A DNA stretch of 64,000 bases from Sorghum bicolor (taxonomy: Eukaryota; Streptophyta; Magnoliopsida; Poales; Poaceae). Made by a program: the position numbers and the translations under genes. Under the pieces are notes generated by a model. That model was not told the origin of the DNA. It saw nothing but the letters and a program-made list of their open reading frames with translations, and ran no database searches. Location of the stretch: NCBI RefSeq assembly GCF_000003195.3, contig NC_012870.2, positions 20,576,501 to 20,640,500 of the forward strand, in the 5' to 3' direction. Below, one piece after another: positions 36,273 through 48,553 of this stretch. Numbering within the stretch: position 1 is the stretch's first letter; every line of letters starts with the position of its first letter.

Positions 36273-36280
36273 TATTTATA
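36273..36280 (-). promoter_or_regulatory. TATA box of the Sirevirus LTR
   Basis: The minus strand reads TATAAATA just downstream of the CACCGGACGC/GCGTCCGGTG cluster, in the same relative place as 50669-50676. Confidence 0.6.
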
Positions 36281-36336
36281 GCCCCAAGGGCTAAACTAGC
36301 CGTTGCCCCTTCACTGGGCAAAACACGTGGGCACCG

Positions 36337-36752
36337 GACGCTCACAAGGAGCCACCGGACGCTCAACCCCCAGCGTCCGGTGCTCAGGCGTCAGCCACGT
36401 GTCACTAGCCGTTTGAACTCGACCGTTGCCGCCAACGGCTACTGCGCACGCGTGCCTGCACAGCACCACCGGACGCTCTACTGCGTCACACCAGACGCGT
36501 TCGGTGCACACCGGACCCGTGCGCAGAGAGCTCCGCAAACTCATAGGGTCACCGGACGCAAGCCACCGGACGCACCCTGAGCGTCCGGTGCTCTCCAGTT
36601 AGAAACACCTCACACGCACTCGCTGACGCCACGCACCACCGGACGCTCGAACAATAACCGCCCAGCATCCGGTGCCAGCGTCCGGTGCTCTCTGCACACC
36701 TGAGCCACAGACTGACACCACACCGGACGCTCTGGACCAGCGTTCGGTGCTG
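36337..36752. repeat. cluster of CACCGGACGC / GCGTCCGGTG motifs
   Basis: About a dozen copies in both orientations, some facing each other to make short palindromes. A matching cluster lies in the plus-strand LTR at 50228-50612. I recall such palindromes being described for Sirevirus LTRs. Confidence 0.8.
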
Positions 36753-37557
36753 CCAACACTAGCGTCCAGCTCCAAATTTCCCACCGGCGCAATAGAAAAC
36801 ATGCACTTAATTTTCTCAAAAGCGCCGAATCTCCTCTTAACCCTAGGAACTCCACCTCCTTTGCAAATGTGCCAACACCACCAAGTGTACACCACCATAT
36901 GCATGTGTGTTAGCATTTCACAAACTTTTTCCCGAAGGAGTTAGCCTCTCAACTTGCCACGCCACTCGATCCTAACACGTATGCAATGTTAGATCGCTTA
37001 AGTGGCACTAGATGACCGATATGCAAACAAGTTTGCCCCTCTTGATAGTACGGCCATCTATCCTAAATCCGGTCATAAACTTCTCTACACACCTATGATC
37101 GGTGAAATGGAAATGCCCTAGGTTATACCTTTGCCTTGCGCTTTCCATTCCATATCCTCCAATGTTGATGCAACACATGCACCAACCAATCACAAAATGA
37201 TATGATCCACTTCATATCATCATGTGACCATATTGGTTCATCGATCTTGACCTCACTTGCTCTTCACCGTTGCCTCGGTACATCGGCGCCAAGTCTTGCT
37301 CAAGCTTCACCGTCACACACGGTCCCTCGCTTCAAAGCCTCTGACTTGCCCTTCACTCTTGCAACCGGTTCATCGAGCCAAGCCTCATCTTGATCTTCTC
37401 CACCTTGGTCACATGACTCCACGTCATGTCTCATATGCAATGAGCTCCTCCATCATCATATAATCACCTGTGGACTAATCTCCTGTGTATCTCACATAAA
37501 CACTATTAGTCCACCTAAGTTGTCACTAAATTACCAAAACCAAACAAGGACCTTTCA

Positions 37558-40500
37558 ATCTCCCCCTTTTTGGTAATTGATGACAACTCTACAAAGATAT
37601 GGAAATAAAGCTTTTTCAAGCTAGCACTTCACACAAGTGTAAATTGCGAACTTGTTTTGGATTTTATGCTACTTATCCAACATTTAAGCTCTATGTCAAG
37701 ATTTGGATAAGCACCACAAAACCCTACTAAGTGATAAGGTGTATAGAATAAACCTTTTTAGCTCGATACCAAGTTCGATAGCATTTGAAGCATTCAATGT
37801 AGACCATCCTTAGCACCATGTGTAGCTAGACAACAAAAACACTAGAAACCCCGTGAGAACAACATTAAGAGCAAGGGTCTAGTCTTTACTTGAAGAACAC
37901 AAGTCTAGCTACCAACTTATGCATGCTAGTTATCATATCATCAATCAAGTTCTATAACTAGCATACACCACACAAGCATGTATATTGAATTTAAAAACTT
38001 ATGCAATGCAAGCAAGCACATGAATATGCACAAATTAAATACAAACAAGGTTCATGAGCTTGCTCCCCCTACTTGGGTGCTTTTCTTTTGTCCAAGAATT
38101 TTGATCCATCATCTTTTTTTTAATGTTGCTCCCTTGTCCATGTCCATCTTTGATCTTTCCCCCTTGAAACATATATTTTGTTGTCCAACTTATCCCATGA
38201 TCATATCTTTGTTCCAACTTCTCCCCCTTTGTCATCAATTTCCATAAAAGGTATGTGATACCAATTAAATCACTTCATACCAATTAAAAAGTGTGAATCT
38301 CATTGTGACAAAGGATTGCATTGGGATAGATGGTTGAGGCTTGAATCTTGCATTTTTTATGGACATCACCATATGTGTTGGAATGACATTACTTGAATTG
38401 CTCTTGAGATACCACTTAGGATATTTGACCTTGATACCATTTGGTGGGGCACTCCCCCTATGTCATAGCATGGGTCATTCACTTGTCAATCTTGTTGGTG
38501 AGGGAACTTTCTTTGCTTGATGATCACTTAAAGTTGAGGATCACTTGTGAAACCACCTTTTTGTATGATAGACACCATATGTATAAATGTCATATCTTTT
38601 GAAAGATCTTGTCTGATACCATATGGAAATCTTCTTCCAATTGAAGGTCTTCTAGTATGGAACCACTTGTTTGCTTTCTTGAACATTTGCTATCATGAGT
38701 ACCAATTGTAGGATACCAATTGAGGAAATATTTGAGTTTAGATATCCATTTGCATTGTTGTCTTGTTCTTGTACTCTAATCATCATGAGCTTCTAATTGT
38801 AGACTTGAACTATGTTGATTTGACTAAGCTTCCAAGTCCGGTTTGAACCAATGACAAACTTTTTCACACCTCACATTAAGGGTTATCTTGCCAATGTTGT
38901 ACTTGTCACTTGTTAACAATCCAAAATAGATCAAGTACTTGAGTTCACTAGCTCATGAATAAACTCATATACATACCACTAGATCAACTAATCATTCAAG
39001 CAATAGTGGTAGGCTATGAATTTAAAACTTTTCATTTGTCATGCATGATCCTATTAAGCATGTACTATATGCACTAACTGCATACTAGTAAGGGATGAAA
39101 TGATCATGCACATTATAATGATACCTTTGTTATCTTGGAGTAGAGGATAGTCAATAAGATTCCAATTTAGCTCCAAATAGCAATGTGAAGTCCAACTATA
39201 AGCTTGGTGAAGACCAATTATAAATGCCAATTGATAGATCAAATCTTCACCCATATGAATTTAGAACCACTTATGATCAAGTGCACTATCTTGTTGTGGT
39301 TGGCTTGCTTCATCTTTTCTTGATCATTGCTTGCATGAGAGAACTAATAAGAATACCACTTGAACATCATGACTAGCTCTCTTTGGGTGTTGCTTGCTTT
39401 CTTGATCAATCCTTTTGATTGCTTCAACTAAGCATCTCAAATGTCCTTTAGACCACCACTTCCATGTTAGCCTTCCAAACACCACACTTGGTTTACCCAC
39501 TCCTCGGGCGGCACGCCCCTCTCATAGGGAGAAGTGACCTCTCTCTAAAGAACCATTCTTGACACTCACTTGAATTGCCTTTGATTGATTGATTCAAGTG
39601 ATGGACTTAATATGATGAATATCCGTGAACCCTTCTTTAAGTCCTTTTCTTTCTACTTGTTTAAGTTCTTTTTCTTTCTAAATAATCTCCAATAGTCACT
39701 AGAACTTAAACTTTATCTTCATCTTGAGTTTGATCTTGATCTTCAATTTGAGTACTAAATGAGTACACCAAGTACATTCCACAATCAAATGACCTTGTGC
39801 TTATTACTTGTCATGCTTCTAGATCAATTCAAAAACCAAACTTAGGTGCATCAAACACTTATGTTCATGTTCCCAACTTGAGCACCTTTCGATTGAAGTG
39901 ACTCTAGATCAATCCAATAATTGTCACTTTTCTGGCAGATTCTGTACTCTCTAAAGAAATATCCATATCTCACAATGTACAGATCCAAATACCACGAAAA
40001 TTGGTGGAGATGTGATTCACTAAGTCATTTAGCAGCTGTAAAAATTTGAGCTTCATGTGACTTCTAGATTGCTACCAGATTTCAATTCTTCCACCACTGC
40101 TACATGCTGAAAACTGCTGCACTATAGTTGATAAGATCTACTCCAAAATCGAAGTATCCCTCATCCAATTTTCATGAGATTTTTACAGCATCTTCTATGA
40201 TAAGTGTAAAGCATGCATACCAAATTTCAAGCCATTCCAAATAGATTTGATCACTCAAACTCTGACTTGATCACTGCTAGCTCAGTTTTTCAAAAATGGA
40301 CAGATTTCAAGCAATTGAGCTATACTTGTTCAAATTGAATCAAACTTGAAATCAACTTGATTGTATACTTTCACAAGACATGAATCCATTCAATCCACTT
40401 ACTAAATGTTATCTTATGAACTTATCCAACCCAAATCAATCCAAACTTGATTACTAATCATTTAATCCATTCAATCATCTTATAGCAAGCAACATTGCAT

Positions 40501-40804
40501 ATATACTCAATTCAATCAACTCATATGCACCCAAACGAATGTGATCAATAAAGATATACCTTGGTTAGCTCATTATCATCCAATTTGCAAGCTTCAACTC
40601 ATATATTTGCAAGCCATCAAATAATCTAATAAATTACCACAACTTGAATATTTGCACTTGTATGTTATAGCACTTGGACTTCACTTATTTGACTTGGCAT
40701 TGGGATAGGATAAGCACTAAGCTTCAATACTTGACTCAATCATATGATGAATAATATAAGATCAATTGAATCAAGCCTCCAATGCCGATGGTACCTACAA
40801 ACAA
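37558..40804 (-). mobile_element. non-coding 3' internal region of the minus-strand Sirevirus
   Basis: No coding frame of note. The stretch has repeated short purine-rich pieces (on plus, pyrimidine blocks such as CTCCCCCTTTTTGG, CTTGCTCCCCCTACTTGGG and TTCTCCCCCTTTGTCATCAA), which match the noncoding tail at 48561-49606 on the other strand. It lies directly between the gag remnant (40805-41248) and the LTR, so no protease, integrase or RT is visible in between. Confidence 0.7.
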
Positions 40805-41248
40805 TCATCCACTTTTTGATGGTACCCAAACTAGTTTGGGTCCTCTCAAGTTAGGTGCAACATACTTAGGCATAGCCTTAGTATGAGTAGCGGGATGTTT
40901 TGCAATAGCAACCATAGAGGTACCATTACCATCCTTTCTAAGCATAGAATTATCATCAATTGAAATAGGCTTAGAATTATTACCTAAGGGACATGAATGA
41001 GCCATGTGTCCCCTTTCCCGGCATAAGTAGCAACTTCTTTTGGATTCAGCCTTTTCTTCTTGCTCATATGTTGCTTCTCATTGCCTTGCCTCTTGAGAGT
41101 TGCTTGAGCCTTCTTCTCAAGCTTGGTAGGACACCTTGAGGCAAAGTGTCCATCATCCTTGCACTCAAAGCACTTGATGTGAGCATAACCTTTCTTCTTG
41201 TCTTCATTTTTGCTCATCATCTTGGCATCTTGGATTTGCATTGGATGT
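40805..41248 (-). pseudogene. Sirevirus gag C-terminal part with two zinc knuckles
   Basis: Two CCHC knuckles are readable: CFECKDDGHFASRC and, one frame away, CYLCRERGHMAHSC. The frame change falls between them, near 41050. The end GPKLVWVPSKS is the usual gag end of this lineage. The N-terminal part is cut off at 41249 by an inserted Athila-like LTR. No pol sequence follows; the noncoding 3' region starts straight after. Confidence 0.8.
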
Positions 41249-42496
41249 TGTTGACGGTCCTTAATGCTCACATTTAATCGTCAACTAATCATGGAAAAGG
41301 ATCCAAATACAACCAACACCCAGACTTAGGGTTTTGTCTGACAGAATTCCACGAGTTTTGGTGTTTGTCTATTTCTGTAGGGGGTTATCAGGAAATACGG
41401 AGGAAAGGCCCACACGTCGGGTTTACATAGAGATATTAACGTGCCGCGCAATTTTCTATCATCTAGAAGACTCCAGAAGCTACGGGAATGAACGGGAAGC
41501 CGAGAGGGCTCAGGGACAGGGCGCCCTCCCTATTCCTTTGGGCGCCCGCCTACCTTCAGTGTCCAATTCGGACCCGTTTCGCGGATCACGCTCCACCGAC
41601 CTAAAGGATCAAGGAAAACCGTGCGATTAATGTCGATTTGATCCGACGACCTAGATTTATCTGAAAAGACTATATAAGCAAGGCCCCCTGGCCCCTGGAG
41701 ATCATACCTCTTCTACAGAATCAAAGTTAGGGTTTCAATTCATCATCCAAGTAGAGAGGATCCCTCTAGTTCATCTAGTTCTAGTTCTAGTTCTAGTTCA
41801 TCTAGTTCTAGTTCTAGTTAGTTCTAGTTGTAATCTAGAAAATGGGGAGAGAGAAGAGGAGAGCGGAGGAGGAGGAGCCAGATCTGTCGGATCTTCCTCA
41901 ACATTGTACTTTTGCAGCAACTGGTTCGTTCTTCATCGTTCTCCAAGTTCTTCAATTCATAATTCTTGAGTTCTTTAATTACTTTTATTTACATTCAAGT
42001 TATTTATTGGATTCCCGCTTGCATCAAGTGCTCTAGTCTTTATAACGCTAGAGTAGTAATTAATAGATTAGACATGGTGTTTAGTCTTGCAATTACCTGG
42101 AATTGCACCCAATCCTGTGGATTGTTGTGGTAGCCCTAGGGTAGTGACAGCCCTAACGGTCGACGTATTCCACCTCGTTCGGATCGGTGTTTGTAGGACC
42201 GTAGTCAGAGCTTCCTAGCTCCCTTCTCATCTCTTTCTGTGGTTAGTGTTCTGATGTCCTAAAATAAATAATCTTTGAAGTAATTCTTGATTCTTAGATC
42301 AACTAGAGAACTCTCAGGAAACTTCCTCTCTTCCCACCAAAAATAATTATATAGTTATCCTTGGGCGATCTTGATTCTTAATTAGTACACTCATGTTCCC
42401 TGTGGAAAATCGATACTCTGGAATACTCCCGGGTGAAGTCTACATCGATATCCGTGCGCTTGCGGATTTTTCTGTTTGCGTTTAAAATACCCAACA
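41249..42496 (+). repeat. Athila-like LTR (1,248 bp)
   Basis: TGTTGACGGTCC at the left and AAATACCCAACA at the right. It is the same family, in the opposite orientation, as the solo LTR at 59454-60783. It has a GTTCTA hexamer array (about 41765-41830). The open frame at 41334-41630 is shared LTR text, not a gene. Confidence 0.88.
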
Positions 42497-42498
42497 AG

Positions 42499-42520
42499 CT
42501 TTCTCGCGCCGTTGCCGCGG
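42499..42520 (+). other. primer-binding site region of the Athila-like element
   Basis: CTTTCTCGCGCCGTTGCCGC follows the LTR end by two bases. It resembles the GGCGCCGTTGCCGGGG primer site of Athila-type elements with a few changes. Confidence 0.55.
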
Positions 42521-44302
42521 AACGGTAGCTGTGCTAGTTTCGAACCAAGTCGTCCGTGTATCCTTTTTTCTTTTCCTTTTTTATCACACTCACCTTACCA
42601 TTTTCACCACACCACATGGATTTCACTCCAAACATTAATGAGCATGGAATTTATTTCATAGCCACTTCATTTGCTCCATGCTCATATGCAACATCTTCCC
42701 AATCTATTGGTCTCTCCAACATCACCACATTCGAGATCTCCAACCCCCTCTTCCTTCCTATTTATAAAAACTTTAAAGGGGCGGTTGTCGATGCATATGT
42801 CTATAATAAATATTGCAGATCTCGTTGAGTTGATCTTGATATAGGTCAGCGTTGGAGGGAAAACCACTTCGCCGACATAAATTGATGGTTTCCCAAGGAC
42901 AAGCTTAGTGTCCTAAAATAAGCACTGATCAGATCGTGACATGAGCTTTTAATTATTTGCAACATTACCTTGTGTATATAAGGATAATTGTAAAAAAATT
43001 CCTTCGGGTATTCTTGTCACTAACTTTTCCAAGATTGGAGCAAGAAGATCGGACGAATGACAAGCACAAGGTATGTCCAACCAATCATCATACAACATTG
43101 AATTAAATTCATCCAAACTTGAATTTTGCAAAATTCAAGCTTGGGGGAGTACTTTACATAAAACACCCTTTGCCATGTTGCTATGTTGGTTGTCCCTACC
43201 TTTGAGACATGCTCAATTTTTTAAATACTAATCACACTACTTCATCTCCACTTGAGTAGATTTCTATAAATGCTCTCATGCTACCTTTATTTGCTTTAGT
43301 ATAAGTCTTGGTTTGGAGTAGTTTCATTTATCTCTTAATTAAGCATGATGCTTAGTTTAGGAATGATGATCTTACTTCCAAGGGATTTTAAATTAAGCAT
43401 GGTGCTTAGGTTAAAATGCCCTCCTAAATCAAATTAGACATGGTGTCTAGGTTGAGCTTTGAGCCGATAGTATGCTATAGTAGATATTGGATATTTTGTT
43501 GGACTAACCCCTATAGGAAAACTTTCAATATCGATCTGGGAAGTCCTGAGATAAACTCACATTGGAGACAGAGAGAGAGACGCATGAAGGTTAACAATTT
43601 ATACAAGGAAGACATAGCTCATAAGAGATGATCCATGGAGGGTGCCACAAACACGATGCACAACCGCTAAGAAAGGAAAGCTTCCACAAGGTGATACTGT
43701 ACCATCACTCTTCAAGTAAGGTAACATCTTAAGGTACTTGACTATCACTTTTATAAGCTTCTCCTTGGTTCTGGCGTTCACATGAATAAAAGAGACAAAC
43801 TTGTATGATTTATAACTCTAAATTAACCAACCCAGTCGATTCAATATGTTTAGTCCTTCCACCTTTGGGATCCCACACTCCTAATCATATGAACTAAAAT
43901 GTTGCACACGCAATCTTTGGAAGATATATATGAAAAACATAAGTTGAGATAGATTATCTTTCCATTAGGTTGAGCGATCTGATCTGACAAATGTTTTAAA
44001 TGCTACACTCATGATCTTATAATCCATCAACCTTGTCTTGCTCACTATGCTTAAGGTTAGAGAAGAACGAATACACTTTTGGTTCTGTTGGTGTTTTCCA
44101 CCAACAGGGCCCATGCACTTGATCTCTGCCTTGTCTCTATGAGCAGGTACACTTCAAGCAAAATATGAAGGAGTTTTACAACTCCCAGACTCCACCAAGT
44201 GAAGAACCTAGATCTACGAGTACACACACACTAGAGATACTGGACACTCAGGCAATCACTGCCCTGAGATGCTTGAGGACGTAAACTACATCAACAACAA
44301 AC
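42521..44302 (+). mobile_element. Athila-like 5' internal region, no intact gene
   Basis: Leader and N-terminal gag region, heavily decayed. It contains AAGCTTGGGGGAGTA near 43137, a leader motif common in grass retroelements. Small frames such as 42556-42828 and 43440-43631 show no recognisable domain. Confidence 0.5.
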
Positions 44303-45143
44303 TACTACAACCGTCCTCAACAAAATCAAGGTTGGAATCAACAGAGGCCTAACTACTCAAGTAATTATCAAGGTAATAATTCTTACAATAATAATAATAA
44401 TTTTCTACCTCTGAGAGAGTTAGTGTCTAATCAAGAAAAGCTAATGGATAACCTATCTAAGAAATTGGCATCTAATGATAAAATATTAGAAAATATAAAT
44501 AATAGAATGGATAATTTCTCTACTGCCATCAAGAATCAAATTAGCTTTAATAAAATGATTGAATCTTAGTTAAATCAAATAGCTACTGCTGTTCCTGCTA
44601 CTAACCCCGGTATACCATCATAACCGGAAGGATTAGAATCTACAAATCTTGTAGACATGCTTGATGCAGGTAACTACTGAAGTAACCTTGTTGTGGAAGT
44701 AATTACTGACCTTATGCCGGTCAAGAGAGGCGATCCAGGACGCCCCGTCATCCTGATCTCCATTGGCATGGTGGACTTCCCAGAAGCACTCTACGACTTT
44801 GGCTCCAGCGTCAACATTATGCCCAGGGTACTCTATGAAAAATTCTTTACACGTCCTTTAAACAATCATGTGTTTGCAGCTTGCAGATCGGACACTAAGT
44901 TTCCTAAAGGGAATATTGAAGAACCTTTGCGTCCGAGTTGGTACCTTGTACGCCCCAGCGGACTTCTTGGTAATAGAGACTGGTACTGATGAGAGGGCAC
45001 CCATCATCCTAGGGAGTCCATTCCTCAACACCTCAGGAGCTGTCATCTACGCTAGTGCTGCCAAGATCAGTTTCTACATCAAGGGGAGGAAGGAGACGTT
45101 TTCCTTCAAGAACAAGACTACACAAATCTCAGAGCAATCATGA
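44303..45143 (+). pseudogene. Athila-like gag C-terminus and first retropepsin-like domain
   Basis: One frame from 44303 reads YYNRPQQNQGWNQQRPNYSS, an Asn-rich run and a coiled-coil-like stretch. It is broken by stops at 44567 and 44621 and one near 44672. The protease part has LYDFGSSVNIMP (candidate active site) near 44799. After a frameshift near 44900 it has LQLADRTLSF, PADFLVIETGTDERAPIILG and SPFLNTSGAVIY. Confidence 0.72.
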
Positions 45144-45176
45144 CATGAACCAAGGAAGAGGACCAACAGGAGGAAC

Positions 45177-45783
45177 ATGAATAAGCAAATGTGGACCAAG
45201 TCAGCTAAGATGGTCACTCCAGTTCAAGGAGGTCAAGATCGTCGACTTAAGTCACCGTTCCTGACCAAAAAGGACGACCCAGTCACCTATCAGCTCCTGT
45301 TCGGAACCATGCCCCTAAAACCGACATACATTCAGCTCCAGATGGCAGATCAGACATTCCAAAAGGTTAAAGATTATTGACATGGGAGAAGACGAGTACG
45401 ATCCACCCATCATCCTTGGGAGACCGTTCCTCAGCACCGTTAAATCAATCATCTACATTAGAACCGGAGAAGTCCACATGCACTTCCTCTCTGAGAAGGT
45501 ACGCCACTATTTTACTGACCCTAACTATATAGTTGAAGACTCTAAGCAGGTCAGGACAAGAAGAAGACGACGCAACTGCAACCAGAGGAGGCAAATCATC
45601 AAGGATGGATGGGCAGACTACGAAGGAGAAGTGGTAAGGTCTGAAGACATACAGCTTGAACAGAACTGTCCTGAGGAGACCGTAGCACCAAGTCACGTGT
45701 GGAGAGAGAAGATAGTTATACACGAAGAGCAGGCGCCGCCAGAACCACCGACTACGCCATCCAGCGAATCCCAGGACGACTAA
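45177..45783 (+). pseudogene. second retropepsin-like segment
   Basis: Starts with SPFLTKKDDPVTYQ, then PLKPTYIQLQMADQTF. After a stop near 45378 it continues with EDEYDPPIILGRPFLSTVKS, an Arg-rich patch and a Glu-rich tail. It repeats the C-terminal half of the protease-like domain just upstream, but lacks a readable D-x-G-S active-site loop. The stop at 45781 ends the coding-like region. Confidence 0.65.
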
Positions 45784-45848
45784 GAAAATGGAGAGTCCTG
45801 TTTGGAGGGCTTAAAAACACCAAACGCCTTACCAAGAGGTAAACTTGG

Positions 45849-45908
45849 TGAAAGGTCCAAATGGCTAGAGGGGGGTGAATAGCCTATTTAAAATTTCTAC
45901 AAACTTCA
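45849..45908 (-). repeat. 60-bp end of a Sirevirus LTR
   Basis: TGAAAGGTCCAAATGGCTAG and the following text match the complement of the LTR end at 51490-51543. No primer-binding site lies on its left. It is cut on its right by the TGTAACACCC block. Confidence 0.7.
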
Positions 45909-48310
45909 TGTAACACCCTAAATTTTGCAAGTCTTTAAAGTAGAAGAATTTGATTTAATTTTGTGTTTTGTGCTCATAAAAATATAGGAACAATAATATT
46001 TTTCATTAAATTAAAAATTATCATAGGAGTTAGCAATGTGGTTGAGCATGCATGCCCTTGCATTTATTTTATTGAGATGTGTGGCTGTGTCAAAAAATTT
46101 TTTCCAAATGATTCAAAATATTTTTGAAATGATGTGAAAATAGCTTTGGAATAAAAGAAAACAAAAAGAAAAAAAGGGGAAAACCAAAACCCCTCCTCTC
46201 TCCCGCAGGCCCAGCAGAAGCCAGGTCGCGACCCCGCTCTCTCTCCTCTCGCCGACAGCCTGTCCCCACCTGTGAGCGACATTCTTTTCTCCTTCCTTGG
46301 GACGTTGCCGATCGGGACTCTCCCTGGAGGGCAACCCGATACGGGAACTCGGGGTTTCTTTCCAATCTCGTCAATCGAGTTCCTATAAAAACCGTAGCTC
46401 CTCCCTGCAGTCTTCTTTGCGTCCGCAAGCATCGGGGAAGCCCTAGCCGCCATAAACGCCGCAGTTTGGATCTCCCAAGCCAAAGTATCCCCGCTGCAGT
46501 GGCGCGCTCGATTCGCTGCCTTGTCGATGAATTGAAGAAGAGGACGAGCTTCACAAGTTGGTAGAGAAGGTGTTGAGCCCCTCTCTGTACTCTCTCTTGG
46601 TCTTTACTACTCTCGCCTCACTGTCGAACTTGTACAGGATGGCGCCGCCCGCCGTCTCGCGACGAACGCCCTCTCCGAGACCTCCTCGCCTTTGTTATGT
46701 GCCTCAGGTGAGTTCGCGAGGGTCCTCTCTTGCTCCAGGAACTTTTCCCGTCGAAAACCGAGCTTCCTAGTGCCTTCTCCACGAACGCCGGCGACGAGGA
46801 GAGCTCCCGTCAATGGCGCCACCGTCTAAGCCCTGTGAGCTGCCGGCAGATGCCCCTCCCTTTTCTCTGGATGTGTTTTGAACCACTCGATCGTGATCTA
46901 ACGGACCAAGATGGCTGATACCCCTTCAATCGCGTTTTTTCTAAAGAGTCCCTAGGTTTTCAGTTATTTAACCTGCAGTCCAAAACGCACATGGTAAATA
47001 CGCTTTCATCGGTTAAAAACGTATTCCACTCTGGTTTATGTCAAAAATACGTTTTTCCAGTTATTACAAGTTTGCCACTGAGTTTCTATAGGCCATAAAA
47101 TAGTCATCTTAATTTCGTTTTGACCCATTCAAATTGTGTTGGATTCGTATTAATGAGCTCTACATGTTAGTAAACTTAATCCACCAGTTTGAAACTTTTT
47201 ATTTTCATGACCCTATTTAATTAATTATTTTTCTATATAAAATCTTAGAAAATTCATATCTTTTTCGTTTCAACTCCGATTTTTGTGATCTTTACGTCTA
47301 CGAAATCGTAGCAACGCGTAGAATCTTTTTATAAACTTTTCATACTGTTTTTATATGATTGGTGTACTATTCTAATTGTAGCCTTGTTTGCTTCGTGTAT
47401 GTTTTCTTCGATTGTTTGTGTGATCGATGATCGAGATTAGACGATAAGCAATTCGTGGTGAACAAGAGTACTTCATTGAACAAGATCAGAGCCTTGGACA
47501 ACTAGCAAGATCAGCAAGAGCATTTGGATTAAGGCAAGTATAGCATTTATATTTTATTTCTGTGACCATGATCATGTGACTAGAATTAATGTTAAGTAAT
47601 AAATGATAAAAATGACTTTTTAGCCACTTGATGATTTATCTGTAAGTGATAACCGGGACAACAGTGCAACCATGAGGGCTATAATGGCTCTGGCTTTAGC
47701 TCAGTATGAGGACCTTTTTCTAGCTTGTTAGCGGTTACCTTAAATGGCGTAAGAATGGCTAGACACGTTGGGTATAGTGTGGCCTCTGTCCGTGTGTATA
47801 GGCTGCGGGTTATGTGCCATGGAAGGGGGGCTCTATATCTGCCTGCCGAGTGAATCTAATGGCCCTAACTTGTTAGGCGAAACCTTTGAAAGGCTTCATA
47901 GTGATCCCTGCCGACCTCCCTTGGAAGGGAGTTAAGAGATTAGCTACCTCGGGCGAAAGGGTAAATCATGACTCATGGGTAAAGATGTACAACCTCTGCA
48001 GAGTGTAAAACTGGTATACTAGCCGTGCTCACGGTCATGAGCGGCCTTGGGGATTCTTGCATCGACGATGATGATTCTTGTGTGTTAAATATGCCCATTA
48101 TTTGTTATTTAAATGTTTACATTATTTATGTCACATTGATCATGAGATTGTGGAAGCTATACAATCTAGTTGCTATACTTGTGGAGTTCGACATGGACTC
48201 ACTCTTGCTATTTCCCCCAAACCTCAGGAGAAGTTTAGGCTTGTGATCAACCAGTCAGTTGGATCCTGTAGAGAGAAGTTAATACCCGAAGTTTGGAGTG
48301 GTATATCTGC
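45909..48310 (+). mobile_element. probable gypsy LTR block, family not fixed
   Basis: Starts TGTAACACCCTAAATTTTGC, a common start of grass gypsy LTRs. It has no long coding frame, a GC- and CT-rich middle (46180-46900) and an AT-rich rest. The end is not clear and no target-site duplication was found, so it could be a solo LTR, or an LTR with extra sequence up to the Sirevirus junction at 48311. Confidence 0.4.
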
Positions 48311-48553
48311 TGTTGTGCACAATTGCTTTGGATGAAAGCTACTTTGAATGACTTTGGAATCAAATTCAAGAATGTGCCTTTGCTATGTGACAATGAGAGT
48401 GCAATCAAGATGACACAAAATCCGGTTCAACATTCAAGAACCAAGCACATTGACATAAGGCACCATTTTATAAGGGACCATCAACAAAAGGGTGATATTA
48501 GCATTGAACCCCACATTTGCATGACATGCCTCTCCTCCAACAAAGCAAGGTAA
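48311..48553 (+). pseudogene. Sirevirus RNase H C-terminal fragment
   Basis: Reads LLWMKATLNDFGIKFKNVPL, LCDNESAIKMTQNPVQHS, RTKHIDIRHHFIRDH and IDIRHHF-type text, the last part of Ty1/copia RNase H. The same text occurs on the minus strand near 57161-57270. It is truncated on the left by the preceding block and frameshifted at its end. Confidence 0.85.

Larger units (their letters stand above)
35206..37557 (-). repeat. Sirevirus-type Ty1/copia LTR (2,352 bp)
   Basis: On the minus strand it begins TGAAAGGTCC at 37557, right after the purine tract AAAAAGGGGGAGAT, and ends at 35206 after CTATTCACCCCCTCTAG. It shares ends, TATA position and CACCGGACGC motif cluster with the plus-strand LTR at 49607-51543. 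The purine tract on its right shows it is the 3' LTR of the element that continues to 41248. Confidence 0.82.
41249..45848 (+). mobile_element. Athila-like Ty3/gypsy element: LTR plus gag/protease remains
   Basis: The LTR (41249-42496) is followed by CGCGCCGTTGCCGCGG, close to the primer-site text of Athila-type elements. Decayed gag C-terminus and protease-like segments then run to 45783. No RT, RNase H or integrase and no second LTR were found before the sequence is cut at 45849. It is inserted in the Sirevirus gag. Confidence 0.75.

Noticed and set aside
36337..36752. CRISPR-like array of short repeats
   Set aside because: Spacing is irregular, the repeats occur in both orientations, and they lie inside a plant retrotransposon LTR.
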